From contig NZ_JAUZDX010000011.1 of the NCBI RefSeq assembly GCF_030704685.1, forward strand, positions 124,001-188,000: DNA of 64,000 bases, given 5' to 3'. The stretch comes from Acidovorax sp. A1169. GTDB lineage: Bacteria > Pseudomonadota > Gammaproteobacteria > Burkholderiales > Burkholderiaceae_C. The notes beneath the pieces are model-generated. The model was not told the DNA's origin, did no database searches, and saw only the letters and a list, made by a program, of their open reading frames with translations. How positions within the stretch are numbered: position 1 is the stretch's first letter; every line of letters begins with the position of its first letter. Positions 25,570 to 34,275 of this stretch are shown piece after piece. Position numbers and translations under genes: made by a program.

Positions 25570-26703
25570 TCAGCCTGTGGAACCTGTTCCTGTCTCCCGT
25601 GGGGCGGTATGGGGTGGCTCCAACATGGCCATCACTTCGAGTCCATCGCGGTCGTCCACCTGGCTGCTGCGCAAGCGCACAAACACGGTGCCGGAGCCGA
25701 AGTGCTCCAGCGTCTGGTAAGAGGCCGATGCCCGTGCCCCGGTTCCCAGGTACCCGACACAGATCTGCCGCAAAGGATCGGGGCTGAGCTCCAGCACCCA
25801 GCCTGTCTGGAGGGGTGCGGGCACCTCCAGCTCGATGCCTTCGAGGGTCCGCTGGCTTGGCTGGTTGATGTCCCCCAGCGGTCCGGGCGGTACCTGCTGC
25901 AGCCGGTGGGCCTTGTGCAGCCAGCCGTCATCGGCATGGTGTTTGGCAAAGTAGATGGCTGCGCCGGCTTCCATCAGGCCCTGCTTGTGGGGGGCGTTGC
26001 GCCAGGCGTGGATGGCCTGCGCTTCAGGCGCCATGGCCATGCCCAAGCCCTGGCGGCGCAAGCGCAGGCAGAGATCGGAGTCCTCGAAGTACATGAAGAA
26101 ACGCGGGTCGAACAGGTCTCCGTCTGCGTCCAGTGCACGGCGGTGCACCATGACCGCGCCACCGGACAGCGCCCGCTGGCGCAGCGGTGCATGGCGGGCT
26201 TGCCAGTAGCGCAAGGCCTCAGCCCCCGTGGCGTGGCGGACCCGATCCCGGATGGGTGGCTCCCTGCGTGCGCGCTCGGTGGCCCATGCGCGCACGGCCG
26301 TGGGCAGCCAGCTGGGCGGCAGACGCCACTGCAGGGCCGTATCAAGAAACTGGCGAGGGGCGATCGCCCCCAGCGTGATGTCCTGGGCCAGCGCATCGAG
26401 CAGGATCCCCGTGCAGCCCTTGACAAGGCGCACATCGGGATTCACCAGGAAGAAGCAGTCAGCGGAAGAAGCACGCACGGCCAGATTGCAGCCCCGGCCG
26501 AATCCGATGTTCCCCTCGGCGCGATGGCAGTGCACTGCCTGCGGGAGCAGTGATCGCAGCAAGGCCCATTCGGCATCGTCATCGCTGTTGTCGACCACGC
26601 GCACCTCGATGCCCGGCGCATCCGCCAGCACCGACGCCACTGCCGCCGCAATCTCGGCGGCATCCCGGTAGTTCACCAGAACAGCGCAGCAGCTCAAGCC
26701 CAT
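25570..26703 (-). CDS. Family 2 glycosyltransferase
   Basis: A 377-residue enzyme. CCAVLVNYRDAAEIAAAVAS, EGNIGFGRGCNLAV, FFLVNPDVRL (DxD equivalent) and FFMYFEDSDLCLRLRRQG (acceptor side) are typical of rhamnosyl/galactosyl GT2 proteins. The last 90 residues form a beta-rich appendix (VPAPLQTGWVLELSPDP, SGTVFVRLRSS) not needed for a minimal GT2 fold. ATG 26703 overlaps the upstream methyltransferase gene by ten bases. It is the last gene of the modification operon before the GspC-like gene. Confidence 0.87.
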   Translation of the reverse strand: MGLSCCAVLVNYRDAAEIAAAVASVLADAPGIEVRVVDNSDDDAEWALLRSLLPQAVHCHRAEGNIGFGRGCNLAVRASSADCFFLVNPDVRLVKGCTGILLDALAQDITLGAIAPRQFLDTALQWRLPPSWLPTAVRAWATERARREPPIRDRVRHATGAEALRYWQARHAPLRQRALSGGAVMVHRRALDADGDLFDPRFFMYFEDSDLCLRLRRQGLGMAMAPEAQAIHAWRNAPHKQGLMEAGAAIYFAKHHADDGWLHKAHRLQQVPPGPLGDINQPSQRTLEGIELEVPAPLQTGWVLELSPDPLRQICVGYLGTGARASASYQTLEHFGSGTVFVRLRSSQVDDRDGLEVMAMLEPPHTAPRETGTGSTG

Positions 26704-27878
26704 GGAGCCTCCTTGAGCGGGGTGGCTCGCACCAGGAAGGCGTAAGTATTCCAACTCGCCGGATCCGCTTTTAGGCGCGGGGTTTGCGCCCAATGGCTGG
26801 CCCAGTCTGCGGGGGCGGGTACCTGGACGCGTTCCAGGTGATCCACCGCAAACCCTGCGCTGGTCAGCAAGTCCTGCAGGGTCTTCCAGGTGAAGAAGCG
26901 GACATGGGTGACGCAGTGAATGCCCAGCGGGCAGTAGTCCCAACGCCCCTCGATCAGGTCGGCAATCACGCCCCAGTGGCCCACATTGGGGATGGAGATG
27001 AGCACCGATCCGCCCGGCGCCAGCAGGCCCCGGGCCCTGGCCAGCCAGGCGTGCGGGTCGTTGGCATGTTCCAGCACGTCCAGAAAACTGATGCAGTCGA
27101 ACGCGCCCTGGCCTTGCCCCGGGAGCCCGGCGAACGGCTGCGTGAGAAAGTCGCCCTGCCACACATGGTCCACCTGGGTGCGTGCGGTGCGGCAGGCCTC
27201 TTGCGAATACTCGGCCAGGTGGGTCTCGCAGCCGCGCAGTTCCTTGATGGCCTGCAGGAAGCCGCCTTCACCGCCACCCACATCCAGCACACGGGCCACG
27301 CCGGCAGGCATCAGGGGCAGCATGTCCTCCCGCCGCGCCTGGTGGTAGCTGGCAAAGTCGTGCACGAAGGCGCCGGGTACCCAATGGGCGTGGCTGCGCA
27401 CGGTGCCGGCGCGCACGGCGGCCACCGTGGTCAGCGTCACCAGCGGTACATGCTGGCCACTGTCGGGGATGAGGGGGAGCTCTCGGGCACCCAGTTGCTC
27501 CAGGTAGCGCTCCATGCCGCGCACCGTGCAGTAGTCGGGTGCCAGGGCCGGGGGAAAGCCCGGGTCGAAAGCGTGCACCGCCGTGGGCGCATCTTGCGCG
27601 TCGTCAAGCGCCCGTCCCAGCCGCTCCAGCACATCGGGGCCGATCATGGCGTGGCCATGGCGCAGCAGCAGCACGCGGGCGTTCCCATCCAGCGGTGCTG
27701 CCGCCGGTGCCTGGTCCAAGGCCTGGTGCCATGCCTGCGGGCTGGCCAGCGCGGGCGTCTCCAGCCACACGGTGGGTGGTGGCAGCACGCGGTGCAACTG
27801 GTCCCAGCCATGGCGGAATTCCTCCGACGACAGCGGGCTCGATGCGGTGGAGACAATGACCCGTGCGATCGGCGTCAT
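26694..27878 (-). CDS. SAM-dependent methyltransferase with N-terminal GT-like domain
   Basis: A 394-residue protein. The C-terminal half (about 200-385) is a class I methyltransferase: VARVLDVGGGEGGFLQAI (motif I), FDCISFLDVLEHANDPHAWL and LLAPGGSVLISIPNVGHW. The N-terminal half (about 1-190) has a Rossmann/GT-A-like look (IARVIVSTASSPLS, RVLLLRHGHAMIGPDV, VHAFDPGFPPALAPD) without a convincing DxD. The start ATG 27878 overlaps the preceding stop (ATGA). Likely O-methylation of a glycan residue or chain terminator. Confidence 0.82.
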   Translation of the reverse strand: MTPIARVIVSTASSPLSSEEFRHGWDQLHRVLPPPTVWLETPALASPQAWHQALDQAPAAAPLDGNARVLLLRHGHAMIGPDVLERLGRALDDAQDAPTAVHAFDPGFPPALAPDYCTVRGMERYLEQLGARELPLIPDSGQHVPLVTLTTVAAVRAGTVRSHAHWVPGAFVHDFASYHQARREDMLPLMPAGVARVLDVGGGEGGFLQAIKELRGCETHLAEYSQEACRTARTQVDHVWQGDFLTQPFAGLPGQGQGAFDCISFLDVLEHANDPHAWLARARGLLAPGGSVLISIPNVGHWGVIADLIEGRWDYCPLGIHCVTHVRFFTWKTLQDLLTSAGFAVDHLERVQVPAPADWASHWAQTPRLKADPASWNTYAFLVRATPLKEAPWA

Positions 27879-28630
27879 GGTGCGTCCTGTTCCAGGGGCT
27901 GCGCGTCTGCCGCGAGCATCGACTGCGCCAGGGCGCGCACGTCCCCGCGCCGGTGGATGGCCACACAGGTCGTCGTGAGGGGGAATTTCTGCTCCCACTT
28001 CGCCTCGAACGCTGCCCCGCTGCGCGCGATGCGCTGTGCCGTTGGGCGGGGCAGGGGCGGGTGCTGCGGGGTGCTCGACCAGTGCTCGCAAAACGCATCC
28101 ACAGCGGCGGCCTGCAAGCCTGCGGCCTGGGCTTGCAGCACCAGGTCGGTGGCGTAGAAATCCCACCCCAGCGCCGGGTCCATGCGCAAGCCGCTGTCGC
28201 TGCGCACGGCCACCAGCAGTTCGTCCAGGCTGTCCACCAGGCAGGGCAGGGGCAAGGGGCCCCGCAGAACCTGGCCTCGGTCCAGCACATGGCCCGCATG
28301 GGCCGCCTGCACGCCGGCGCCCTGCACGCCGTAGGTGCCCACGATGGCCAGGGGGCCCAGTTGCTGCTCGGCCTGCGCGATAGCCTGGTTGAACAGGGCG
28401 TCCCAGCCTTCGGGCAGAAACACATCCTGGTGCACCCATACGATCCAGCGCTGGGCCGGCTGGGTGTCCATCACGTCGTTGAAGGCCTGCGCTGCAGAGC
28501 TGGCATTCCAGCGCAGCCACAATGGGCGTTCGCCAGGCTGCAGACAGGGCGAAGCCAGCAGGCGCTCGCGGGCCACGTCCCAGTGGCTGACGCAGCTCAC
28601 AAAAAGAAGGTCGTTGGCGAAGTCGGTCAT
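27875..28630 (-). CDS. StrF-type glycosyltransferase (GT2-like)
   Basis: A 251-residue protein. The opening NDLLFVSCVSHWDVARE and the motif WIVWVHQDVFLPEGWDALF are the hallmark of the streptomycin-biosynthesis StrF/GT2-like domain found in many polysaccharide loci. IVGTYGVQGAG and LGWDFYATDLVLQAQAAG follow as in that family. The start may be ATG 28630 (used here) or an in-frame TTG 12 bases upstream. It is coupled to the methyltransferase gene (ATGA) and lies 13 bases after a small 95-residue ORF. Confidence 0.8.
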   Translation of the reverse strand: MTDFANDLLFVSCVSHWDVARERLLASPCLQPGERPLWLRWNASSAAQAFNDVMDTQPAQRWIVWVHQDVFLPEGWDALFNQAIAQAEQQLGPLAIVGTYGVQGAGVQAAHAGHVLDRGQVLRGPLPLPCLVDSLDELLVAVRSDSGLRMDPALGWDFYATDLVLQAQAAGLQAAAVDAFCEHWSSTPQHPPLPRPTAQRIARSGAAFEAKWEQKFPLTTTCVAIHRRGDVRALAQSMLAADAQPLEQDAP

Positions 28631-28643
28631 GGTCAATGGCAAT

Positions 28644-28931
28644 TCAGCACTCAGAGTACATCAGCGGCAGATGGGATGCCCGACAGCGGCGGGAGTTCAG
28701 CCAGATGTGCTTCTCGATGAAGGCAAGGCCGCTGGTGTAGCCCGCCGCCGTGTCCAGCTGGGGATCCACCACCCGGACAAGGCAATCGAATGCCGACTTC
28801 TGGCGTGCATTCGCGCCACCGGGCCAGCAGGTAGGCCAGCTCGACGGGAAGCTTGGCCATGCCCGGGACGGGCCAGCCGCATTCAGGTGCTTGGGCCCTG
28901 AGCTCCAGCGGGACGGTTGCGTGGCAGGCAT
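28644..28931 (-). CDS. Small coupled hypothetical protein (95 aa)
   Basis: I do not recognise this protein. Its ATG lies 2 bases after the stop of the GNAT gene and its stop 13 bases before the StrF-type gene, so it fits the operon precisely. The N-terminal 45 residues are Pro/Ser/Trp-rich and look unstructured or out of a real frame. The C-terminal half (SAFDCLVRVVDPQLDTAAG, SGLAFIEKHIWLNSRR) looks like genuine folded protein. It could be a short gene or the remnant of a longer one frameshifted near its middle: another frame across the first half reads MAKLPVELAYLLARWRECTP, which looks equally protein-like. Confidence 0.45.
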   Translation of the reverse strand: MPATQPSRWSSGPKHLNAAGPSRAWPSFPSSWPTCWPGGANARQKSAFDCLVRVVDPQLDTAAGYTSGLAFIEKHIWLNSRRCRASHLPLMYSEC

Positions 28932-28933
28932 GG

Positions 28934-29929
28934 TCAGCGAAAATCTGTGTCGCCGCTGGTCAGCCACCAGGGCTGCGTGCGCGTGGCCTGCGATCCGGTA
29001 GCCATGCGCTGGTTCACGCAGTACTGGCAGGCCAGTTGGTCGTTGGCGGGGGGGCTACCATCCAAGGCATGGATGCGCTGGGCCAGCGGTCCGCTAAACC
29101 AGCCGGTCATCTTGCTGGCGCCAGCAGACGCGGCCAGGGCGCGCGCCACTAGGAGCAAAGTGCCCATCTGGCGCGTAGGCCCCAGCCAGTCCATCAGCTC
29201 CCAGGATGCTGTTCCCGGACGCAGCACCACAGCACCCAGGATGCGTCGCGTGAACCGGCTGCGCACCCACCAACCCCTGTATGGGGCGTCCGGATGGTTG
29301 GCAAAACGGTGGCGCCACCACTGGGCATCCCGTTGGGGGAGCACAAAGCCCTGGGCGTCGTTGCGCAGATCGCTCCACAGGCTGTCCAGCAACGTGTTCG
29401 TCTGTGGATCGGTCCAGTCCAGCGGTGCCGTCGCCCATCGGCGAATGAATGAATGGTCCTCGGCCGGTAGTGGCTGACATTGCCACTCCAGGGACCTTAT
29501 CTCTCCCACCATCTCGTACATGCCCAGCGCCTCACCCAGGCGGCCGGCGCGCTGGTGGGGAAAGCCAAAGCCTACGGCAAACCGCGGCTGTGACCACAAC
29601 TGTTGCTCCAGCAAGGACCGGGCTGCGGTGGCGAAGGCACCGTTGCGCGACAGAACGCCCCGGGCCTTTTCCACCACCATCGCATCGCCCATCTGCAGTG
29701 CTGGATGCTCCTGTCCGTCCCACAGTACAGTGCGCACCGTGCTGCCGTAGTGCGCGATCAGTGTACCGTCGGCATCGCGCGTACCGGTGGCCAAGCCCCG
29801 GCCATCCCCATACCTCCATTGCCACAGGGCCTCGCTCATGGGCTGGCCGAAGACCTGGGTGAACAAGGCGCGTACCTCCGGCGCCTCGGTCGCGCCAAGG
29901 TTGACTGCATACCAGGATCTTGCGTTCAT
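28934..29929 (-). CDS. GNAT-family acyltransferase of the polysaccharide cluster
   Basis: A 331-residue protein resembling the two-GNAT-fold N-acetyltransferases of capsule/O-antigen loci. FTQVFGQPMSEALWQWRYGD, GTLIAHYGSTVRTVLWDG, GDAMVVEKARG and FAVGFGFPHQRAGRLGEALG are characteristic. They would transfer an acetyl or amino-acyl group to an amino sugar. ATG 29929 overlaps the previous short ORF by ATGA, which decides the start against a longer frame from 30067. Confidence 0.72.
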   Translation of the reverse strand: MNARSWYAVNLGATEAPEVRALFTQVFGQPMSEALWQWRYGDGRGLATGTRDADGTLIAHYGSTVRTVLWDGQEHPALQMGDAMVVEKARGVLSRNGAFATAARSLLEQQLWSQPRFAVGFGFPHQRAGRLGEALGMYEMVGEIRSLEWQCQPLPAEDHSFIRRWATAPLDWTDPQTNTLLDSLWSDLRNDAQGFVLPQRDAQWWRHRFANHPDAPYRGWWVRSRFTRRILGAVVLRPGTASWELMDWLGPTRQMGTLLLVARALAASAGASKMTGWFSGPLAQRIHALDGSPPANDQLACQYCVNQRMATGSQATRTQPWWLTSGDTDFR

Positions 29930-30144
29930 GGGGTGACCCTGGACAACTTGTGGCGCTGCAGCCTGGCGGGTCCCTGTGCGAGCTCCTTTCCCACTGAGCG
30001 CAGCGTGATGGCACGCCCTGCGATTTCTTGGAGTGTTGCGAGCACGCCCATGCCAGCAGCCATGCACAACGAAGCCAGCAAATGCCGCTGCTGCACAGGA
30101 TTGAAGCTGGGCCCGGCGCTGACAAGCAGAACATCAGAAATCAT
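29926..30144 (-). CDS. Tiny coupled hypothetical protein (72 aa)
   Basis: It overlaps both neighbours by four bases (ATGA at each end), so it is likely translated. The sequence (SDVLLVSAGPSFNPVQQRHL, MAAGMGVLATLQEIAGRA) has the look of a Rossmann-like beta-alpha start, as in a truncated glycosyltransferase or methyltransferase. It has no full domain, signal or membrane segment. It may be a regulator or adaptor of the acyltransferase pair around it, or a relic kept because it preserves translational coupling. Function unknown. Confidence 0.5.
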   Translation of the reverse strand: MISDVLLVSAGPSFNPVQQRHLLASLCMAAGMGVLATLQEIAGRAITLRSVGKELAQGPARLQRHKLSRVTP

Positions 30145-31094
30145 GAAGCGCGGGTCGGTGCGTCGGCACCAACGTAGGTGCGGTAAAGGTCGGCGGCCCA
30201 CCATTGCCACGGGTGTGCCAGCAAGTGGCCTTCCAGCGCCGTGTAGGCGCGTTGCAGGCCTCCCTCTTCAAGGGATGCCGGTTCAGTGATCTCCACTGCA
30301 AACTGCCCACCCGGACCCTCCTGGCAAGTGTAAAGCGCCAGCGGCGCATTCCCGGCACGGGCCAGAAACTGCGGGCCAGAGGCCATCAGCCTGCGTGCAC
30401 CCAGAAAGTCCACCGGCTGTGACCGGTCCTGCGAGGTGGAAGGGCCATCGCAGGCAATGACGACGATCTCTCCCCGGCGCAGGGCGCTCACGAAGAAGCG
30501 CATGTTCTCCTCGACATGGATCACCTGTCCGGGTGCCAGCAACCGATTCAGCGCCGCAATCTTGGTGACAAAGTGGCGACTGATGGCTGGCGGCACCATC
30601 GCATCGTTCGTCAGCCTGGTGGACATCAGGTTGACCCGCAGCCCCGCTTGCGCCAAGGCCGCAAGCCCCACATAAAGACTGTCGAAGTGTGCCGTCAAGA
30701 GCACCACGCCCTGTTGGAGGTCGCGGGCCCTGAGCAAGTGTTCCAGGCCGGCAATGCGGGCCTGGATGGTGGTTCTGTCCAGGTGCGGGAGCCTGGCGGC
30801 TTCGACCTCTTCGCGCGACATGCACACAAAGCGCCTCAACGTCAGCCTGCGTGGCAAAGTGCGTGTGCCGGCCTGCGCGCGCAGCTGCGCCATGGCGTAC
30901 TGTGTGGCCTCGCGCACGTAGCCGTGTCCCAGAGACAGCGTGCGCCAGTCCCAGTCCATTGCATAGTTGACACACCCGCGCAAAATCCACAGGGGGCGAG
31001 CCAGCCATCTTGGCAGGCTTGCCAGCAGGGGCAGGGCCAGGCCGTAGTCCAACCGCGCTACGCCCAAAGCCAGCCAGCGCGGGAAGCGTTTCAA
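30141..31094 (-). CDS. LpxL/HtrB-family acyltransferase, catalytic Glu replaced
   Basis: A 317-residue protein of the lipid A acyltransferase (LPLAT) family. An N-terminal membrane-associated helix (LALPLLASLPRWLARPLWIL), the motif region VVLLTAHFDSLYVGLAAL, the R-N-rich block and VVIACDGPSTSQDRSQPVDF match HtrB-like enzymes found in glycan clusters. In E. coli LpxL the block is HFMSLE, with catalytic H-x4-E; here it reads HFDSLY, so the acidic partner is Tyr. The enzyme might use the Asp two residues after His, or may be a non-catalytic binding protein. Coupled at both ends by ATGA. Confidence 0.72.
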   Translation of the reverse strand: MKRFPRWLALGVARLDYGLALPLLASLPRWLARPLWILRGCVNYAMDWDWRTLSLGHGYVREATQYAMAQLRAQAGTRTLPRRLTLRRFVCMSREEVEAARLPHLDRTTIQARIAGLEHLLRARDLQQGVVLLTAHFDSLYVGLAALAQAGLRVNLMSTRLTNDAMVPPAISRHFVTKIAALNRLLAPGQVIHVEENMRFFVSALRRGEIVVIACDGPSTSQDRSQPVDFLGARRLMASGPQFLARAGNAPLALYTCQEGPGGQFAVEITEPASLEEGGLQRAYTALEGHLLAHPWQWWAADLYRTYVGADAPTRAS

Positions 31095-31966
31095 TTGTTC
31101 AGTGCCGGGGCGTCCGGCTTTTTCAACGTGAAGATGTAGTAGCCCATGTCGCCCTCACTGGCGAGCTCGCGGTAGTTGTTCAATACGAGCGACCAGTATT
31201 TGGCGATTCGATCGCGGTTGCGTTGCCCCGCGTTGAAATTCTGGATATGTTGGTACAAGGGGGCATACACCACCGGACCGATATCCTCGCTCGACACCAG
31301 CTCGAATCCGGTGTCGCGGATGAGCTGGTGATAGGTAGCGGGGCTCTCGAAATAATTGCCCTTGCGAAACTGCACGCCGTCCACGCGCGAACACGTGATG
31401 TCTGCCACCACAGCGGTGCTTCCCGGCCGCAAGGCCCGGAACAACTCACTGAAGAACAGGGGCTTGTTGTCGTAGTGGAACGACGATTCGATGCAGAGCC
31501 CGAAATCGAAGGCGTTGCTTGGCAGCGGCAGCGCCATGGAATCGCCCTGTTGGGCGTGAAAACGGTCCTGGACGCCACGGGCCTGCGCATTGGCCCTGGC
31601 AATCTCCAATTGGTCCTCGGAAATATCCACCCCCGTCATGCGCACATGCGGCAGTTGCTGCAGGACATTGATGCTGATCCCGCCGATGCCACAGCCCACT
31701 TCCACACCCAGTGCGCCATCCGGGCAAGGCGCGATGCATTCCACGACGCGGCGCACCAGGGACTGCTGCGCCTCGTACAAATGCTCCACTCCCTGGGGCC
31801 AATAGCCAAAGTTGAGCATCATGGTCGGCGGTGCGCTGCCCTTGCTGCCCAAGGCGATCCAATAGTCGCGGATCTGTGAATAAAAACCTGAAACTTCGCG
31901 TTCGTTCTGCATAAAATTCGGTGTTAGAAATGGCGTGGAACCGTTGTCCAAGCATAAGTCCATCAT
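31091..31966 (-). CDS. Class I SAM-dependent methyltransferase
   Basis: A 291-residue enzyme. GVEVGCGIGGISINVL is motif I, TGVDISEDQLEIARAN motif II, and FDFGLCIESSFHYDNKPLFF the substrate loop, near the sterol/mycolate-type or glycan methyltransferases. It is first in the minus-strand modification operon and its stop overlaps the acyltransferase start. No strong ribosome site is seen before ATG 31966 or the internal ATG 31912, so the start is uncertain by 18 codons. Confidence 0.82.
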   Translation of the reverse strand: MMDLCLDNGSTPFLTPNFMQNEREVSGFYSQIRDYWIALGSKGSAPPTMMLNFGYWPQGVEHLYEAQQSLVRRVVECIAPCPDGALGVEVGCGIGGISINVLQQLPHVRMTGVDISEDQLEIARANAQARGVQDRFHAQQGDSMALPLPSNAFDFGLCIESSFHYDNKPLFFSELFRALRPGSTAVVADITCSRVDGVQFRKGNYFESPATYHQLIRDTGFELVSSEDIGPVVYAPLYQHIQNFNAGQRNRDRIAKYWSLVLNNYRELASEGDMGYYIFTLKKPDAPALNN

Positions 31967-32098
31967 TGTGGAAATCAGCGCAGAGGGTGTCCCAAGCGCA
32001 CGCAGGACCCCAAAAGGCCAACTTTAGCGAAAATCCTTATCCGCTCCGGTAAACCATCGGGAGTGCGATCAGGCTGCCTTCGATGCGGAATCTTGCGC

Positions 32099-33412
32099 TC
32101 ATGTGGGCACCTTGGCGTTCCACTGGCGCGGCAGGCTCACCAGCCCTTGTTCCAGCCCGGTCTGCACCACGCGCAGCGTGATGGCGCGCTCAACGATCTC
32201 ATAGGGGTGCAGGCCGCGTTCGCATGCCAGGATCACCGAGATCGTGTAGTCCCCCTGAAGCAGCGGCAGGCGAGGCAGCGTGAGGTAGCCCGTGCCAGAG
32301 CCGGAGGCGTCGCGCGACAGATCGACACCATCGTTGGCGCTGCCCGCGCTGGCAACTACCGTGCCGTTGGCATGGGCAATGCCGATGGCCACCGATGGGC
32401 ACGGCAGGGCCGGGTCACTGTCGAACTGCACGCGCAGTTCCAGCGTCGTACGGCCGGAGTGGATGGCCAGTTCACGCCCGGCCACGCCATCGGCCAGCGC
32501 CTGGATATCGGTGATCACGGCCGTGCCATCGGGCGCCTTGCGCACCCTGGCACCGTGGGCCACGGAGTCGGCCTCGAAGGCGTCTGTCGCCACATTCGTG
32601 CCTGCATCCGCAGGGGCCGGCCTGGCGTCTGCCTCCCTGTTGGGCGCGTCTTCCATCACCAGCGACGTCTCGTACGCTGCAGTCACCTTGGGTGCCTCGT
32701 CCCACATGCGCATGCGTCCGCTTTCGAGCCAGAGCGCGCGCGAGCACAGTGCCTGTACGTGGTACATGGAGTGGGAACAGAACAGGATGGTCGCCCCCCG
32801 GTCCTTCATGTCCATGATGCGGTCGAACGACTTGCGCGCAAACGCGCCATCGCCCACCGACAGGGCTTCGTCGATCACCAGGATGTCCGGGTCCACGCTG
32901 GTGGCCACGGCAAACGCCAGGCGCACGAACATGCCGCTGGAGTAGGTCTTGACCGGCTGGTGGATGAACTGGCCGATGTCGGCAAACGCCAGGATGCCGT
33001 CCAGCCGCTCGTCCACCTGCGCGCGCGCCATGCCCAGGATGGCGGCGTTCATGTACACGTTTTCCAGCCCGCTGAAATCGGGGCTGAAGCCTGCCCCCAG
33101 CTCCAGCAGGGCCGCCACGCGCCCACGCACTGCCAGCGTGCCATTGGTCGGTGCCAGCGTGCCGCACACCATCTGCAGCAAGGTGGACTTGCCGGCGCCA
33201 TTGCGGCCCACCAGTCCGACCACCTCGCCGCGGCGGATGTCGAAGCTCACGTCCTGCAAGGCCCAGAAATCGCGGCTGTACTGCTTGTAGCGGCCCCAGA
33301 GCAATTGCTTGAGCCGGTCGCTGGGTTGCTCGAACAGCGAAAAGCGCTTGCCCACGCCACGGGCCTCGATGGCCAGCGCCTGGGCGGTGTCTGCGGGGGT
33401 ATCAAACGACAT
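32099..33412 (-). CDS. wzt: O-antigen/polysaccharide ABC exporter, ATP-binding subunit
   Basis: A 437-residue ATPase that powers export of a finished polysaccharide across the inner membrane with Wzm. The N-terminal domain has Walker A VGRNGAGKST, the signature around KTYSSGMFVRLAFAVA, and Walker B DILVIDEALSVGD followed by the switch His in LFCSHSM. A carbohydrate-binding C-terminal Wzt domain (about 295-430: ELRVQFDSDPALPCPSVAIG, GYLTLPRLPLLQGDYTISV) suggests recognition of a modified chain end. This fits the methyltransferases in the cluster. The start overlaps wzm by 11 bases. Confidence 0.93.
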   Translation of the reverse strand: MSFDTPADTAQALAIEARGVGKRFSLFEQPSDRLKQLLWGRYKQYSRDFWALQDVSFDIRRGEVVGLVGRNGAGKSTLLQMVCGTLAPTNGTLAVRGRVAALLELGAGFSPDFSGLENVYMNAAILGMARAQVDERLDGILAFADIGQFIHQPVKTYSSGMFVRLAFAVATSVDPDILVIDEALSVGDGAFARKSFDRIMDMKDRGATILFCSHSMYHVQALCSRALWLESGRMRMWDEAPKVTAAYETSLVMEDAPNREADARPAPADAGTNVATDAFEADSVAHGARVRKAPDGTAVITDIQALADGVAGRELAIHSGRTTLELRVQFDSDPALPCPSVAIGIAHANGTVVASAGSANDGVDLSRDASGSGTGYLTLPRLPLLQGDYTISVILACERGLHPYEIVERAITLRVVQTGLEQGLVSLPRQWNAKVPT

Positions 33413-34205
33413 CGGAGAACCCCGTGCGAACCTTGTGGAAGAAAGCGGCGCCCGCAGCGGCGATGGCCGTGCAGGCCACCAGCAGCAGCGCCAGGGCCTG
33501 CCAGTCGGGCCAGCGGCCATGCAGCAGCACCTCGCGCGTTCCCGTCATGATCCAGGCCAGCGGGTTCAGCAGCAGCCAGGGGCGAACCGCCTCGGGCAGG
33601 GCCTCCACCGGAAAGAAGATGGGGCTCAGGAACATCAGTGCAGCCACCACCATGCCCAGCAACTGCCCCACATCGCGCACGTAAGTGCCCACCCCGGCCA
33701 GAAACCAGCCCAGGCCCAGCACCAGCGGCAGCAAGGGCAGCCAGACCAGCGGCAGCGCCAGCATGGTGACGGAAAGCCCGTGGCCGCTGAGCAATGCCAG
33801 GCCGACCAGCAGCAGCGCAGACACCCCCAGCCCCACGGATGCGCTGACCGCATTCACCCAGGGCATGATCTCCAGCGGAAACACCACCTTCTTGACCAGA
33901 TGGGGCTGCTCCAGCACCAGATTGGGCGCGCGGTTCACGCACTCGGCAAAAAAGCCGAAGACCGCCAGCCCGGCGTAGATGCGCAGTGCGAAGGCCATGT
34001 TGCCCTCATCCACCCCATACCAGCGCACGCGCATGACGTGGCGGAACACCAGGGTGTACACCCCCAGCATCAGCAGCGGGGTGAGCACCACCCACACCAT
34101 GCCCAGCCACGACTGGCGATAGCGTGCATGCACTTCGCGGCGCGCCAGTTGCATCACCAGCGACATGTGGCGCCAGGGCCACAAATACGACAACAAGACT
34201 CTCAA
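33402..34205 (-). CDS. wzm: O-antigen/polysaccharide ABC exporter, membrane subunit
   Basis: A 267-residue ABC-2 type permease with six predicted transmembrane segments (for example VWVVLTPLLMLGVYTLVF, VSALLLVGLALLS, VWLPLLPLVLGLGWFLAGVG). The conserved Wzm/TagG features RYRQSWLGMVW, LVKKVVFPLEIMPW and PIFFPVEALPE are present. It pairs with wzt directly downstream. Presence of this exporter and absence of wzx/wzy in the window point to an ABC-dependent O-antigen or capsule built on the cytoplasmic face. Confidence 0.93.
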   Translation of the reverse strand: MRVLLSYLWPWRHMSLVMQLARREVHARYRQSWLGMVWVVLTPLLMLGVYTLVFRHVMRVRWYGVDEGNMAFALRIYAGLAVFGFFAECVNRAPNLVLEQPHLVKKVVFPLEIMPWVNAVSASVGLGVSALLLVGLALLSGHGLSVTMLALPLVWLPLLPLVLGLGWFLAGVGTYVRDVGQLLGMVVAALMFLSPIFFPVEALPEAVRPWLLLNPLAWIMTGTREVLLHGRWPDWQALALLLVACTAIAAAGAAFFHKVRTGFSDVV

Positions 34206-34275
34206 GGGGCAGTAACCGTAAAACAGGGAGGAAGGCCACCAGGGTTTCCTGGGGAAAGACCCGTGGCAAGAGGTG

